A stretch of 64,000 nucleotides of DNA, from positions 1,240,001 through 1,304,000 of the forward strand of contig NZ_LJJF01000001.1 in assembly GCF_001625365.1 (NCBI RefSeq), written 5' to 3'. Position numbers and translations under genes: made by a program. Source of the stretch: Streptomyces sp. MJM8645. GTDB lineage: Bacteria; Actinomycetota; Actinomycetes; Streptomycetales; Streptomycetaceae. Positions 9,077 to 18,138 of the stretch are shown in pieces; the stretch's first letter is position 1, and each line of letters begins with the position of its first letter. The notes beneath the pieces are model-generated. The model made no database searches. It had not been told where the DNA came from and saw only the letters and a list, made by a program, of their open reading frames with translations.

Positions 9077-9496
9077 ATGCGCACGCTCGCCGACGCGTTC
9101 GGCACCGACGTCGAGATCGTCCGCCGCTCCGACGCGGTGGTCCGGGCCTACTGCCGCACCGGCGCCCCGGAGGAGATCCACGACGTCCTGCGCCAGTGCG
9201 GCTTCACTGCCTCCGACCCGCACGGTTCCTGCTGCTACCACCTGCCCGCGGACACTCCCGGCGCCGACCAGCCCGCTGCGGCCTCCACGGCAGCCACCCT
9301 GCTGGACGACGCCGGGTACCGGGTCGGAATCGACCCTCACCCGGTCGTCGGGTACGTCGGCCAGAACTGCATCGTCCAGCCCGAGGAGCAGCGGCTCGCC
9401 GCCACCCGCCGCACCTCCGCCGCTGCCAAGGCCGCCCCCGCCCAGGCCGGCACACCCGCGGTGGTACCGGTTCGGCCTGGCGCCCGCACCCGCTGA
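9077..9496 (+). CDS. Small protein made of one local module plus tail
   Basis: A 139-residue protein consisting almost wholly of the recurrent element: V-L-R-Q-C-G-F, then Y-H-L-P, then A-A-T-L-L-D-D-A-G-Y-R-V-G-I-D, then the tail Q-R-L-A-A-T-R-R-T-S. AAGGAAG precedes ATG 9077. It is the minimal form of the module seen in 3022, 4227, 5019 and 7133. No known family is recognised. Confidence 0.65.
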   Translation: MRTLADAFGTDVEIVRRSDAVVRAYCRTGAPEEIHDVLRQCGFTASDPHGSCCYHLPADTPGADQPAAASTAATLLDDAGYRVGIDPHPVVGYVGQNCIVQPEEQRLAATRRTSAAAKAAPAQAGTPAVVPVRPGARTR

Positions 9497-9532
9497 AACG
9501 TTCCGCCAGTCCCGCTTCCGGAGGAGAGCACC

Positions 9533-11388
9533 GTGATCCGTACGAGAGCCGAGCGCGCCCCGCCCGCCGCCCGCTCGCACCCTCCTGGACGCCCACTTGC
9601 TTACCCCGCGCACCGGCGCGCCGTCGACCGCCTCCGGCTCGGACGCGCTCCTCTATCTCCTGTTCGCCGTCGTCGGCGCCGCCCTCGCCTTCGGCTCCCT
9701 CGCCTGGCTGAGCGGCAACCTCACCAACTACCTCTTTGGGTCCGGTGATTGGGCGCCGTTCCATGCCACCGAAGCCCTCCTTCATCCCGAGCGGCTGTGG
9801 CCCCACCTCGACCCGGCCGCCGTCCTGGTCGGCGCCCGCATCGTCCCCGGTGTCCTGACCCTCGCCGCCACCGTCACCGTCCTGGTGCTGTGGCTGCGCC
9901 ACCGCTCGGGTGCCAGGAGCGGCCTGGCCCGCAAGGCGGACATAGCGCCGCTCCTGGACGCGGAGATCACCAAGAAGGCCCGCAGCCTTCGCCCGAGCCT
10001 GAACGACCGGGAGTGTAAAAGAGGTCGAGCCGAACGACCGGGGCATCCTGATCGGCACGCTCTCCCCCGGCAGGTCCGAGGTCCGGGCCTCGTGGGAGGA
10101 CGTGATGGTCGCCATCATGGCGCCCCGCTCCGGCAAGACCTCCGGCATCGCGATCCCCGCGATCCTCGCCGCCCCCGGACCGGTGCTGCTGACCAGCAAC
10201 AAGGCGGCGAACGACGCCTTCACCGCCTGTGCCGACGCCCGCGCGAAGGTCGGCACGGTCTGGACGCTCGACCCGCAGCAGATCGCGCACCACCCACGCG
10301 AGATGTGGTGGGACATCCTCGCGGACGCCCGCGACCTCGCCGGCGCCAAACGCCTGGCCGGACACTTCGTCACCGCCTCCGTCGACGAGGCCAGCGGCTC
10401 CGACTTCTGGTCGACCGCGGCGAGCAACACGTTGGGCTCGCTGTTCCTGGCCGCCGCGAGCCACCGCCGCCCGATCACCGACGTGCTGGCCTGGCTCGCC
10501 TCCCCCTCCGACCGCACCCCCGTCGACCTGCTCACAGATGCCGGCCACCACGCCGTCGCCGCCCAGCTCCAGGGCACCGTCACCGGTGCCACCGAGACCA
10601 GGGACGGGATCTATGAAACGGCGAGGCAGTACGCGAGCTGCCTGCTGGACCCGGAGATCGCCGCGTGGGTCACCCCCACCAAGGGCCTGGCGGAGTTCAA
10701 GCCGTTCGACTTCGCCTCCAGCCGGGACACCTTGTTCCTGCTCAGCAAGGACGGCGGCGGCTCCGCCAGCGCGATCATCGCGGCGGCGGCCGACGCGGTG
10801 ATGCGCGCGGCCGTCATTGTCGCCGAACGCAGCGGCGGCCGGCTCGACCCGCCCGCGCTGTGCGTCCTCGACGAGGCCGCCAACGTCTGCAAGATCAGCG
10901 ACTTGCCGGACCTCTACTCCCACCTCGGCAGCCGGGGCGTCATCCCGATCACCATCCTGCAGAGCTACCGCCAGGGCCAGCGCTGCTGGGGCGAGGCCGG
11001 CATGGACGCCCTCTGGAGCGCGGCCACCGTCAAGGTCATCGGCAGCGGAATCGACGACGCCGACTTCGCGGACAAGCTCTCCCGCCAGATCGGCGAGCAC
11101 GACGTACAGACCGTCTCCGTGTCCGACTCCGGCAGCGGCAAGTCGACTTCGGTGTCGATGCGCACCGAGCGCATCCTGCCCCCGGACGAGATCCGCGCGC
11201 TCCCCAAGGGCAAGATCCTGCTCTTCGCGACCGGCATGAAGGTGGCGATGCTCGACCTCAAGCCCTGGTACAAGGAGCGATCCGCCAAGGAGATCGGCCC
11301 GGCCTCCTCCCGCGCCACCAAGGCCATCACCGAACGCGCCCTCGCCAAGGGCAGCGCCGGCCGCGACGACCTCACTCTCTCGGCCTGA
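9533..11388 (+). pseudogene. TraG/TraD-type coupling protein, frameshifted
   Basis: Type IV coupling proteins are membrane ATPases that bring the DNA-relaxase complex to the secretion channel. A perfect GGAGGAG site precedes GTG 9533. The membrane segment (L-L-Y-L-L-F-A-V-V-G-A-A-L-A-F) and a second hydrophobic helix are read in another frame (9597-10020). The ATPase core with P-R-S-G-K-T, L-D-E-A-A-N and the C-terminal arm is in a third frame (10003-11388). At 10017-10020 the run AAAA moves the frame: removing one A joins N-D-R-E to K-E-V-E-P-N-D-R-G. An earlier switch near 9572-9585 is needed to use GTG 9533; otherwise TTG 9597 is the start. The gene is either inactivated, or uses frameshifting, or the sequence has indel errors. 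Confidence 0.75.
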
Positions 11389-11518
11389 CCCACCCCCACC
11401 CCGGCGGCGCCGACCGGGAACCCGCCTCTTCTTCGGCCGGCGCCGTCGCCCCCGGCTGGCTCTCTTCCCGTGCCCGCCGCAGCCGCTGAACCACCGCTCA
11501 CGTACCCAGAAGGTCTTC

Positions 11519-11752
11519 ATGTCCGACTCCAACTCTCCTACTGCCCGCGATCGTTCGACTCCACTGGCCGGGGCGCCAGTCGTTCGCCGGGGTGGCCAGT
11601 GGTGGCTGGTCACCTCAGCTGGCTCCCTGCTCGCCACCGATCCGACGTTCACCGGTGAGCTGGACCGCTTCGCCGCCGCGAAGTCCGCCGCCGACCGCGC
11701 GGTCGCCCAGCTCCGCGCCGACCGCGGCGCCCGTCGCCGCCGGAGCCGGTGA
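11519..11752 (+). CDS. Small hypothetical protein
   Basis: A 77-residue protein starting at ATG 11519. It contains a G-G-Q-W-W-L-V-T-S-A-G strand-like patch followed by a basic helical end. Its TGA overlaps the start of the DnaB-N protein, so the two are translationally coupled. The function is unknown. Confidence 0.6.
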   Translation: MSDSNSPTARDRSTPLAGAPVVRRGGQWWLVTSAGSLLATDPTFTGELDRFAAAKSAADRAVAQLRADRGARRRRSR

Positions 11753-12930
11753 TGGACCCGCTACTCCAGGGCGAGCAGGCTGTACTCGGAGCGGTCCTGC
11801 TCGACCCCCGCCAGCTCGGCAACCTCGACTGGCTGGAGCCGCGCGACTTCTACCGGCCCGCGCACCAGGCCCTGTTCGCCGCGCTGCGCAAACTCCGCAC
11901 GGACGGCCACCCGGCGCTCACCACAGAGGGCCCGGTGCCATTGGCCTGGCTGAACGACACCCTCGCCGAGGCGGGCAAGCATGTCCGCGGGCTCACCGCC
12001 TCCTATCCGCATACCCTGGTCGCCGCATGCCCGCGCCCCGCCAACGCCCCGGTCTACGGCCGGATGGTGCTCGAAGGCTCCATCCACCGCACCGTCACCG
12101 AGCACGCCATCCGCTTGCTCTCCGTCGCCCAGGCAGACGCTGCGGAGCGCGAGGTCGACGGCACCCTCACCCAGGCCGACGTGCTCGCGGGCGTCCTGGA
12201 CGAACTCGCGACGCGCTGGGGAACCCAACCCCGAGCCACCGCCCCGAGGACACCCTCTCTCCCTGCCGCTGCCGAACCTCCCGCAGCGGCCCAGGCGGGC
12301 GACGAGCAGTTCATGCTGTCCCTGCTCGTCCACCAGAACGGCGCGATCGGCGAGGTCTTCGACTGGCTGCGCCCCCAGGACTTCGCCCATCCTGGCCACG
12401 GCCAGCTCTATCGCTGCCTCGGTGCGCTCCACCACCGGGGCGAGCCGATCGACCCGGTCACCACGCTGTGGGAGGTCCAGCGACGCGGTCTGCTCGCCGA
12501 AGGCACGATCACTGAGGAGCAGCTGCGGCCGGTGCTGCGCGACGGGGCAACGGGTTCGGCCGAGTGGCTGGGCGATCAGCTCCTGCGTTCCTCCCTCACC
12601 CGCGCTGCCGCCGGCGCCGCGCTGCAGATCACCGCCCACGCCGACGACCGGCGCCTCGCCCCCGGACAGCTGATCGGCCACGCGCTCCACGCCCTCGGTC
12701 CGCTCGACGAAGTGCGGGCCCGCTGGCGCACGGCGACGTCCCCGTCCGATCCGCGGCAACGACCCGATGTCGGCGAAGCAGAACGCGTCCAGGCGGCGCT
12801 CGCCCGCAGCCCCGCACCGCCTCCCGCCCGCAACACCCCGGCACCGGACCGTGTCCGCCCCTTCGGCCCAGCACCGAGCCGGGGCCGTGACCGCGTCACC
12901 CCGCACCAGCCCTCCCGGAGCCTCTTGTGA
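11752..12930 (+). CDS. Tandem DnaB N-terminal-domain protein, no helicase domain, tailed
   Basis: A 392-residue protein with two DnaB-N-like helical domains. The first begins E-Q-A-V-L-G-A-V-L-L-D-P with D-F-Y-R-P-A-H-Q. The second, from about residue 185, begins E-Q-F-M-L-S-L-L-V-H and has D-F-A-H-P-G-H-G. In replicative helicase this domain forms the collar that binds primase. No RecA-like ATPase follows; the protein ends in E-R-V-Q-A-A-L-A-R-S-P-A-P-P-P and a basic Pro-rich end. GGAG at 11742-11745 favours ATG 11752 over GTG 11749. A role in recruiting or blocking host replication proteins is possible but unproven. Confidence 0.75.
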   Translation: MDPLLQGEQAVLGAVLLDPRQLGNLDWLEPRDFYRPAHQALFAALRKLRTDGHPALTTEGPVPLAWLNDTLAEAGKHVRGLTASYPHTLVAACPRPANAPVYGRMVLEGSIHRTVTEHAIRLLSVAQADAAEREVDGTLTQADVLAGVLDELATRWGTQPRATAPRTPSLPAAAEPPAAAQAGDEQFMLSLLVHQNGAIGEVFDWLRPQDFAHPGHGQLYRCLGALHHRGEPIDPVTTLWEVQRRGLLAEGTITEEQLRPVLRDGATGSAEWLGDQLLRSSLTRAAAGAALQITAHADDRRLAPGQLIGHALHALGPLDEVRARWRTATSPSDPRQRPDVGEAERVQAALARSPAPPPARNTPAPDRVRPFGPAPSRGRDRVTPHQPSRSLL

Positions 12931-13517
12931 ACAATCCCGACGTCGAGGCCCTCTCCCTCCACGAGCATGCGACCACCCTGGAGCAGCAGAGGGACCTGCT
13001 GCCCGCCGGCGGCTTCCCCGTCCAAGTGTCGGACCCTGTCGCCCTGAGCCGACAGATCACCCAACTCGGCTCCGTCATCACTGCCTTGGGCACCGAGTTC
13101 ACCACCCGCATCACCGATCAGTCCGCGCCCGACCATGCGCTCCGTGCCGCCGGGGCGTTTGCCGAAGCGATCGGGCATCTCGGTCAGGCCGCCTGCGACC
13201 TCGGGGAGGCCGCCGAGCAGCTCACCTACCTGCGGCGCACGGACGACAAGCGCCACGATCCGAAGGCCCGGGAGCTTCGCCACAACGCCAGGCAGGTCAT
13301 CGGCTTCGCCTCGGAGGGCGCCCGCGGCGAGCTCCAGCAGGCCGCTGGGACTCTGCGGCAGGCGGCCTCGGTCATCGCGCCGGACGACAACCGGGTGCAG
13401 GCCGCCCGCAGCCGCTCGGCCACCGCCGTGGCGACAGGGCCCACACCGAACCCGGCGACACCCCCTGCGCCGCCGCCTCTCACCCCCGCCCGCCCCTCCT
13501 CCGGGAACCACCTGTGA
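12927..13517 (+). CDS. Helical protein, paralogue of the next gene, tailed
   Basis: A 196-residue Ala/Gln/Glu-rich, almost entirely helical protein. It is paralogous to 13514-14101: both have L-H-x-x-A-x-x-L-x-x-Q-x-x-x-L-P-A, then R-Q-I-x-Q-L-G, then A-x-x-H-A-[IL]-R-A-A, then L-G-x-x-A-x-x-L-G-E. GTG 12927 overlaps the preceding stop. The tail is R-V-Q-A-A-R-S-R-S followed by a Pro/Thr-rich end. The function is unknown. Confidence 0.65.
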   Translation: MNNPDVEALSLHEHATTLEQQRDLLPAGGFPVQVSDPVALSRQITQLGSVITALGTEFTTRITDQSAPDHALRAAGAFAEAIGHLGQAACDLGEAAEQLTYLRRTDDKRHDPKARELRHNARQVIGFASEGARGELQQAAGTLRQAASVIAPDDNRVQAARSRSATAVATGPTPNPATPPAPPPLTPARPSSGNHL

Positions 13518-14101
13518 ACGCCATCCTCGACGAGTCGCTCGCCCTGCACGCCCGGGCGAACTCCCTGCGGCAGCAGGAAGCACGACTTCCCGCCACCGGG
13601 CCGGCCAGGATTCCCGACGCCGTGCAGGTCGGCCGACAGATTGCCCAACTCGGTACCCTCATAAGGGAGATGGGAGACGAGTTCTCCGCTCGGGCCGCCG
13701 AGCAGCCCGCGCCCGGCCACGCGATCCGCGCCGCCATGGCGTACGCCGAGGCCATCAGCAATCTCGGTGAAGCCTCCGGTGCTCTCGGAGAGGTGGCCCA
13801 GCAGCTCGGCTTCCTCGGCGAAACCGCCGAGATCCGCCACCTTCCATGGGCTCGGGAGGCCCGCAAGGACGCGGTCCGGGTCATCGAGTACGCCGTCGAG
13901 ACCGCCCGCGACGAACTCCGTCACGGCGCCCAGGCCCTGGACCAGGCCGCCCGGCACCTCTCGCCGCCACCCGACGACCTTCGCCGCCGTGCCGCGCTGA
14001 GCCGCTCCACCGCCGCAGTTCCGACTTCTCCAGTACACCCGACCGGCCCTGCACCGGCACCGGCGGTGCCTGCCGCTCACTCCGTACGGAGCCAGCGTTG
14101 A
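13514..14101 (+). CDS. Helical protein, paralogue of the preceding gene, tailed
   Basis: A 195-residue helical paralogue of 12927-13517, with GTG 13514 overlapping its stop. The tail L-R-R-R-A-A-L-S-R-S-T is followed by Pro/Ala-rich sequence. The stop overlaps the TTG at which the cytosine methyltransferase can start. The two paralogues probably arose by tandem duplication. The function is unknown. Confidence 0.65.
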   Translation: MNAILDESLALHARANSLRQQEARLPATGPARIPDAVQVGRQIAQLGTLIREMGDEFSARAAEQPAPGHAIRAAMAYAEAISNLGEASGALGEVAQQLGFLGETAEIRHLPWAREARKDAVRVIEYAVETARDELRHGAQALDQAARHLSPPPDDLRRRAALSRSTAAVPTSPVHPTGPAPAPAVPAAHSVRSQR

Positions 14102-15301
14102 CGCCCGTGCTCCCGGCCGCCGGCCCCGGGCCGCTGGTCGGAAGCCTGTGCAGCGGGTACGGCGGCCTCGACCTGGGGGTCCTGGCCGCTTTCGGCGGAC
14201 GGGTCGCCTGGCACGCCGAGGTTGACCCGGGCGCCTCGAAGATCCTGGCCCGGCACTGGCCGGACGTGCCGAACCTGGGCGACGTCACCACGGTCAACTG
14301 GGCTGACGTTCCGCGGGTGTGCGTCCTCACGGCGGGCTTCCCCTGTCAAAGACGTCTCGGTCGCCGGCCGTCGCGCCGGACTCAACGCCGAAACCCGATC
14401 CGGTCTCTGGCTGCACGTGGCGCGTGCGGTCGAGGCCCTGCGTCCGCACCTCCTGGTGGTCGAGAATGTACGAGGACTGCTCACCTCCCCTGCCGTCGCA
14501 GCCTCCGCTGGCGACGTGGAACGCTGCCCGTGGTGTCTGGGAGACGACCCAGATCAGTCTGATCTGCGGGCACTTGGCGCCGTACTCGGCACCCTGGCCC
14601 AGCTCCGGTACGACGCGCGATGGCTCGTGCTTCGCGCCTCCGACGTCGGCGCACCCCACCACCGGGCCAGGGTCTTCCTCACCGCCTGGCCCGCCGACTA
14701 CGGCGCTGCTCAAGACCCCCACGTCCAACATCGCGACGAACGGCGGCTCGCAGCACCCCGAGAAGAGGAAGCGCGGGGGCCATGGTCCGAATTTGGCGGA
14801 CGAGGTGGAGTGGCTGCTGCCGACCCCGAAAGCGTCGGACGGGATCAAGGGTTCACCGAACCAGCGGCACGGCGGCGGGGACCTGACCTTGCCATCGGCG
14901 GCGGCCCGGCTTCGGCCCTCCTCACCCCGGCCCCCGGCCTCGCGCGCACCTTGGCGCCCGGCCTCACCGGCCTCGGCGGCGGTCGCCCTGACCTTGTGGG
15001 CGGAGGAGGCAGCGGACGACTCGACCCCGAGCGATGGGGGCCGTACGCCGGCGCCGTCGCCCGGTGGGAGACGCTCACCCGCCCGGCGCCGGCGGCCACC
15101 GACGAGGGCGGCAAGCTCCGCGCGGAGTTCGTCGAGTGGATGCAAGGGCTCGATCCGGGCTGGGTGACCGCCACCCCGGGACTCGGCCGTCCAGCCCAGC
15201 TCACCGCACTCGGCAATGGCGTCATTCCCCAACAGGCCGCCAAGGCAATGGAGTTGCTGGCACCGCCCTTCCCCCGCTGCCCGCGCTGCCGTAACGGGTG
15301 A
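14098..15301 (+). pseudogene. C5-cytosine DNA methyltransferase, multiple frame changes
   Basis: The family methylates C5 of cytosine in DNA. Motif I (S-L-C-S-G-Y-G-G-L-D-L-G) and the start of motif IV (G-F-P-C-Q) are in one frame. Removing one A from AAA 14348-14350 continues motif IV as D-V-S-V-A-G, with V-V-E-N-V-R-G (motif VI) and H-H-R-A-R-V-F (motif VIII) in the second frame. Around 14693-14710 the coding frame changes again (L-L-K-T-P-T-S-N, L-L-P-T-P-K-A-S-D-G). Somewhere in 14890-15020 it returns to the second frame for R-W-E-T-L-T-R-P and A-L-G-N-G-V-I-P-Q-Q (motif X). The start is TTG 14098 or GTG 14107. Three breaks make a functional product unlikely unless the sequence is in error. 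Confidence 0.75.
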
Positions 15302-15457
15302 GGGGCTTCTATCTCCTTTTCCCGGCCGTACCAAATCCCGGAATCCGCAGACTCTTCTCCCCGCAGCCGCACCGACCCGAGGGGGCTGTCATGCCTGCGC
15401 ATGCCCCGGTCCGGCGCGCCCGCGCGCCGCCGGCCGTACGACCGAAGGACCTTCTCC

Positions 15458-16666
15458 TTGAGCACCACCACCGCCTGCGGCCCTGCCCAGGACAGCGGAT
15501 ACCGCGCTGTCCTGGGCTCCCCGCACGTCGCCCGCCTGCTGGGCGGCACCCTGATCGGCCGCCTGCCCACCGGCATGGCACCGATCGCGATCCTGCTGCT
15601 GGTGCGCGCCGAGCACGGCCCGCTCGCCCTGGCCGGAGCCCTCGGCGCCCTCTACGGTCTCGCCTCCGCTCTCGGGCAGCCGCTGCTCGGGCGCCTGGTC
15701 GACCGCCACGGCCAGACCCAGGTCCTCGTCGCCGCCACGGCCACGGCGAGCACGGCGTTCCTGCTGCTGCCGTGCACCGGCCCGGTGCGCCACCCGGTGC
15801 TCGCCGCGCTCACCGTGCTGGTGGCGGGGCTGGCGACGCCGCCGCTGGAGGCAGGTCTTCGGGCGCTGTGGCCGGTGCTGCTGCCCGACGCCGAACGCCA
15901 GCGCACCGCGCTCTCGCTGGACAGCAGCACCCAGGGCCTGGTGTTCGTCGCGGGTCCGCTGCTGGCCACCGGCTTCGCGGCCGGTGCCGGAGCGACCACC
16001 GCGCTGGTGGCGACCGCGGCGCTCGGCCTGCTCGGCACCGGCCTGGTCGTCACCGCCCGCCCCTCCCGCGCCTGGACGCCGGCGGAGTTCACCGAGGCGG
16101 TGCACTGGACGGGGCCGCTGCGGGTGCCGGGTCTTCGGGTGCTGTTCGCCGCGCTGATCGGCACCGGTGTCGCGCTCGGCGCGGTCAACGTCCTGGCGCT
16201 GTCCGCCGCCGAGCGCCACCACGCCGGGTGGCTGGCCGGGGTGATGCCAGCCGCGCTGTCCATCGGCAGCATGCTCGGCGGCCTCGCCTACGGCCGCCAC
16301 GCCTGGCCCGGCGCCCCCGCCAAGCACCTGGTCGCAGCCTCGATCGGCTTCGCGGCTGGCTGGCTGCCGCTGCTGCCCGACCCCGCGCCCGCCGTCGCCG
16401 TCTTGGGCGCCGTGCTGCCCGGCACCTTCCTCGCGCCGCTGCTGACCGCCGCGTTCCTCACCGTCGACCGGCTCGCCCCCGAGGGGGAAGCGACCGAGGC
16501 GTTCGCCTGGCTGATCGCCTGCATCGGCGTCGGCCAGGCCGCCGGCACCGCCCTGGCCTCCCTCGCGGACACGGCCGGCCCGCTGCTCGTCGCCGCCGTC
16601 CCGCTCGCCGGGGCCGCCTTCGCGCTGTGGCTGCTGCGCCGCTTCAACGACCGCTTCTCCTCCTGA
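15458..16666 (+). CDS. MFS transporter
   Basis: A 402-residue protein with about 12 hydrophobic helices and the major-facilitator hallmark G-R-L-V-D-R-H-G-Q (loop 2-3) at about residues 77-85. TTG 15458 follows AAGGAC at a suitable distance. The substrate cannot be told from sequence; drug or metabolite export is a guess. A HAD phosphatase gene follows 29 bases later. Both lack the shared tail, so they are cargo genes between the tailed ones. Confidence 0.75.
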   Translation: MSTTTACGPAQDSGYRAVLGSPHVARLLGGTLIGRLPTGMAPIAILLLVRAEHGPLALAGALGALYGLASALGQPLLGRLVDRHGQTQVLVAATATASTAFLLLPCTGPVRHPVLAALTVLVAGLATPPLEAGLRALWPVLLPDAERQRTALSLDSSTQGLVFVAGPLLATGFAAGAGATTALVATAALGLLGTGLVVTARPSRAWTPAEFTEAVHWTGPLRVPGLRVLFAALIGTGVALGAVNVLALSAAERHHAGWLAGVMPAALSIGSMLGGLAYGRHAWPGAPAKHLVAASIGFAAGWLPLLPDPAPAVAVLGAVLPGTFLAPLLTAAFLTVDRLAPEGEATEAFAWLIACIGVGQAAGTALASLADTAGPLLVAAVPLAGAAFALWLLRRFNDRFSS

Positions 16667-16695
16667 CCTCCGCGCTCACCCCGAAGGACACTGCC

Positions 16696-17409
16696 GTGAA
16701 CACCACCCTCTTCGCTGTCGCAACTCCCGCCACCCGCATGCACGTGGTCTGGGACTGGAACGGAACGGTCAAGGACGACCTCGATGACCACGTCTTCGCG
16801 TTGAACGAGACCCTGCCCGCCCTCGGCGGCGCCCCGGTCGACCGGGAGACCTACCGGGCCAAGCACACCGTGCCGATCCCCCGCTTCTACGCCCGCCTGC
16901 TCGGCCGCGAGATCACCGAGCAGGAGTGGGTCTCCAGCGACAGCGCCTTCCTGGAGCACCTGCGCGCCCAGCCGGTGCGCGTGCGCGAGGGTGCCGCCGA
17001 GCTGATGGCTGCCCTGAGTGAGGCCGGCCACACCCAGTCGCTCCTGTCGCTGTGCCCGCACGACACCCTCGTGCGCGAGGTCGAACAGGCCGACATCGGC
17101 CACTTCTTCATCCGGACCGACGGCCGCACCGGGCCCTCCGGCGGCACCAAGGCCGCCCCGCTCACCGCCCACCTCGAAGCCCTCGGCCTCGCCGAGCAGG
17201 CGCACCGGGTGCTGCTGGTCGGTGACGCCGTCGACGATGCCGACGCTGCCCACGCCAACGGCGCCCACGCGGTGCTGCACACCGGCGGGCTGCACCACCC
17301 CGCCAAGCTCGCCGCCACCGGCCACCCGCTCACCGACACCCTTGCCGACGCCGCCGTCCTCGGCCTGCGCCTCGTACAGGGCCGTGGCATGCAACTGGCC
17401 TGCGCCTAG
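16696..17409 (+). CDS. HAD-superfamily hydrolase (phosphoglycolate-phosphatase-like)
   Basis: A 237-residue HAD hydrolase with GTG 16696 after GAAGGA. Motif I is V-W-D-W-N-G-T (about residues 19-25), giving nucleophile Asp and Asn where many phosphatases have the second Asp. Motif II S-L-C, the Lys region S-G-G-T-K and motif IV L-V-G-D-A-V-D-D are present. An alpha-helical cap (about 35-95) lies between motifs I and II. It is likely cytosolic and acts on a small phosphorylated metabolite. The partner MFS gene is immediately upstream. Confidence 0.75.
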   Translation: MNTTLFAVATPATRMHVVWDWNGTVKDDLDDHVFALNETLPALGGAPVDRETYRAKHTVPIPRFYARLLGREITEQEWVSSDSAFLEHLRAQPVRVREGAAELMAALSEAGHTQSLLSLCPHDTLVREVEQADIGHFFIRTDGRTGPSGGTKAAPLTAHLEALGLAEQAHRVLLVGDAVDDADAAHANGAHAVLHTGGLHHPAKLAATGHPLTDTLADAAVLGLRLVQGRGMQLACA

Positions 17410-17547
17410 CACCGATCGGCGGCCGGACCAAGCCGCCGTTCCTGCGGACCATCTCCCTCAACGACCGCATCACCGGAGCCCTGCCGTGACCCGAAGAAGA
17501 CCTTCCGACCCCGACCTCCCCGTCCGTCCGAACCTCCTGGATGTGCC

Positions 17548-18138
17548 ATGTCCGAGTCCGATCCGCTGCCGGGCGCCTCCGAGCCCGAGCCGATCCGCAT
17601 CCCCGACGAGGACCTCGACGACCTCGTCAGCGCCCTGAACCGCACCATGGCCGAGGTCCGCCAGCACGGCGTGATCCTTGACCGTCTCGGCTCCGAACCC
17701 GACGACGAGCCGGGGTCCGGCTCCATCGAGCCGGACCCCGGCAGCAAGGACGCGCCCGAGGCCGCTCCGCCGCTGTTCATCCTCGCGATGGGCGGCGCCC
17801 AGTACGCCGCCGAGCTGGCCGAGCTCTCGTTCTGGGTCACCCACATCCTGCTGCCCGTCTACGGCCGGGAGATCGGCTCCACCCGCCCGTGGTGCGCGAG
17901 GTGGCCCGAGCACCCCGAAGCCGTCGCCCGCCTCCACGCGCTGTGGCTGGCCTGGCAGCAGCTCACCGCCGCCGAGGCCGGCCAGGGCGGCCCTTCGACG
18001 TGGCATCGCGACCACCTCGACCACGCCATCGCTCAACTCCGCTCCCCGGACGGCCCGTTCGCCGCGTGCACCACGAGCCCCTCCCGGCCGGCCCACCGCG
18101 TCCTGTCGACCCCCGACCAGCTGGGACTCGCCGCATGA
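17548..18138 (+). CDS. DUF4913 protein
   Basis: A 196-residue protein. An acidic, Pro/Ser/Asp-rich N-terminus (about 1-75) precedes a domain with L-P-V-Y-G-R, W-C-x-x-W-x-x-H-P-E-A-V-A-R-L, L-W-x-A-W and W-x-R-D-H-x-D-H. That is the DUF4913 pattern of actinobacterial plasmids and phages. The function is unknown, though DUF4913 genes usually lie near conjugation genes. The stop overlaps the next start (ATGA). Confidence 0.75.
   Translation: MSESDPLPGASEPEPIRIPDEDLDDLVSALNRTMAEVRQHGVILDRLGSEPDDEPGSGSIEPDPGSKDAPEAAPPLFILAMGGAQYAAELAELSFWVTHILLPVYGREIGSTRPWCARWPEHPEAVARLHALWLAWQQLTAAEAGQGGPSTWHRDHLDHAIAQLRSPDGPFAACTTSPSRPAHRVLSTPDQLGLAA

Noticed and set aside
6608..9613. A 1001-codon open frame on the - strand
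   Set aside because: It lies opposite six + strand genes with good ribosome-binding sites. Its translation is Gly/Ala/Arg-rich low complexity, the usual antisense shadow in high-GC DNA.
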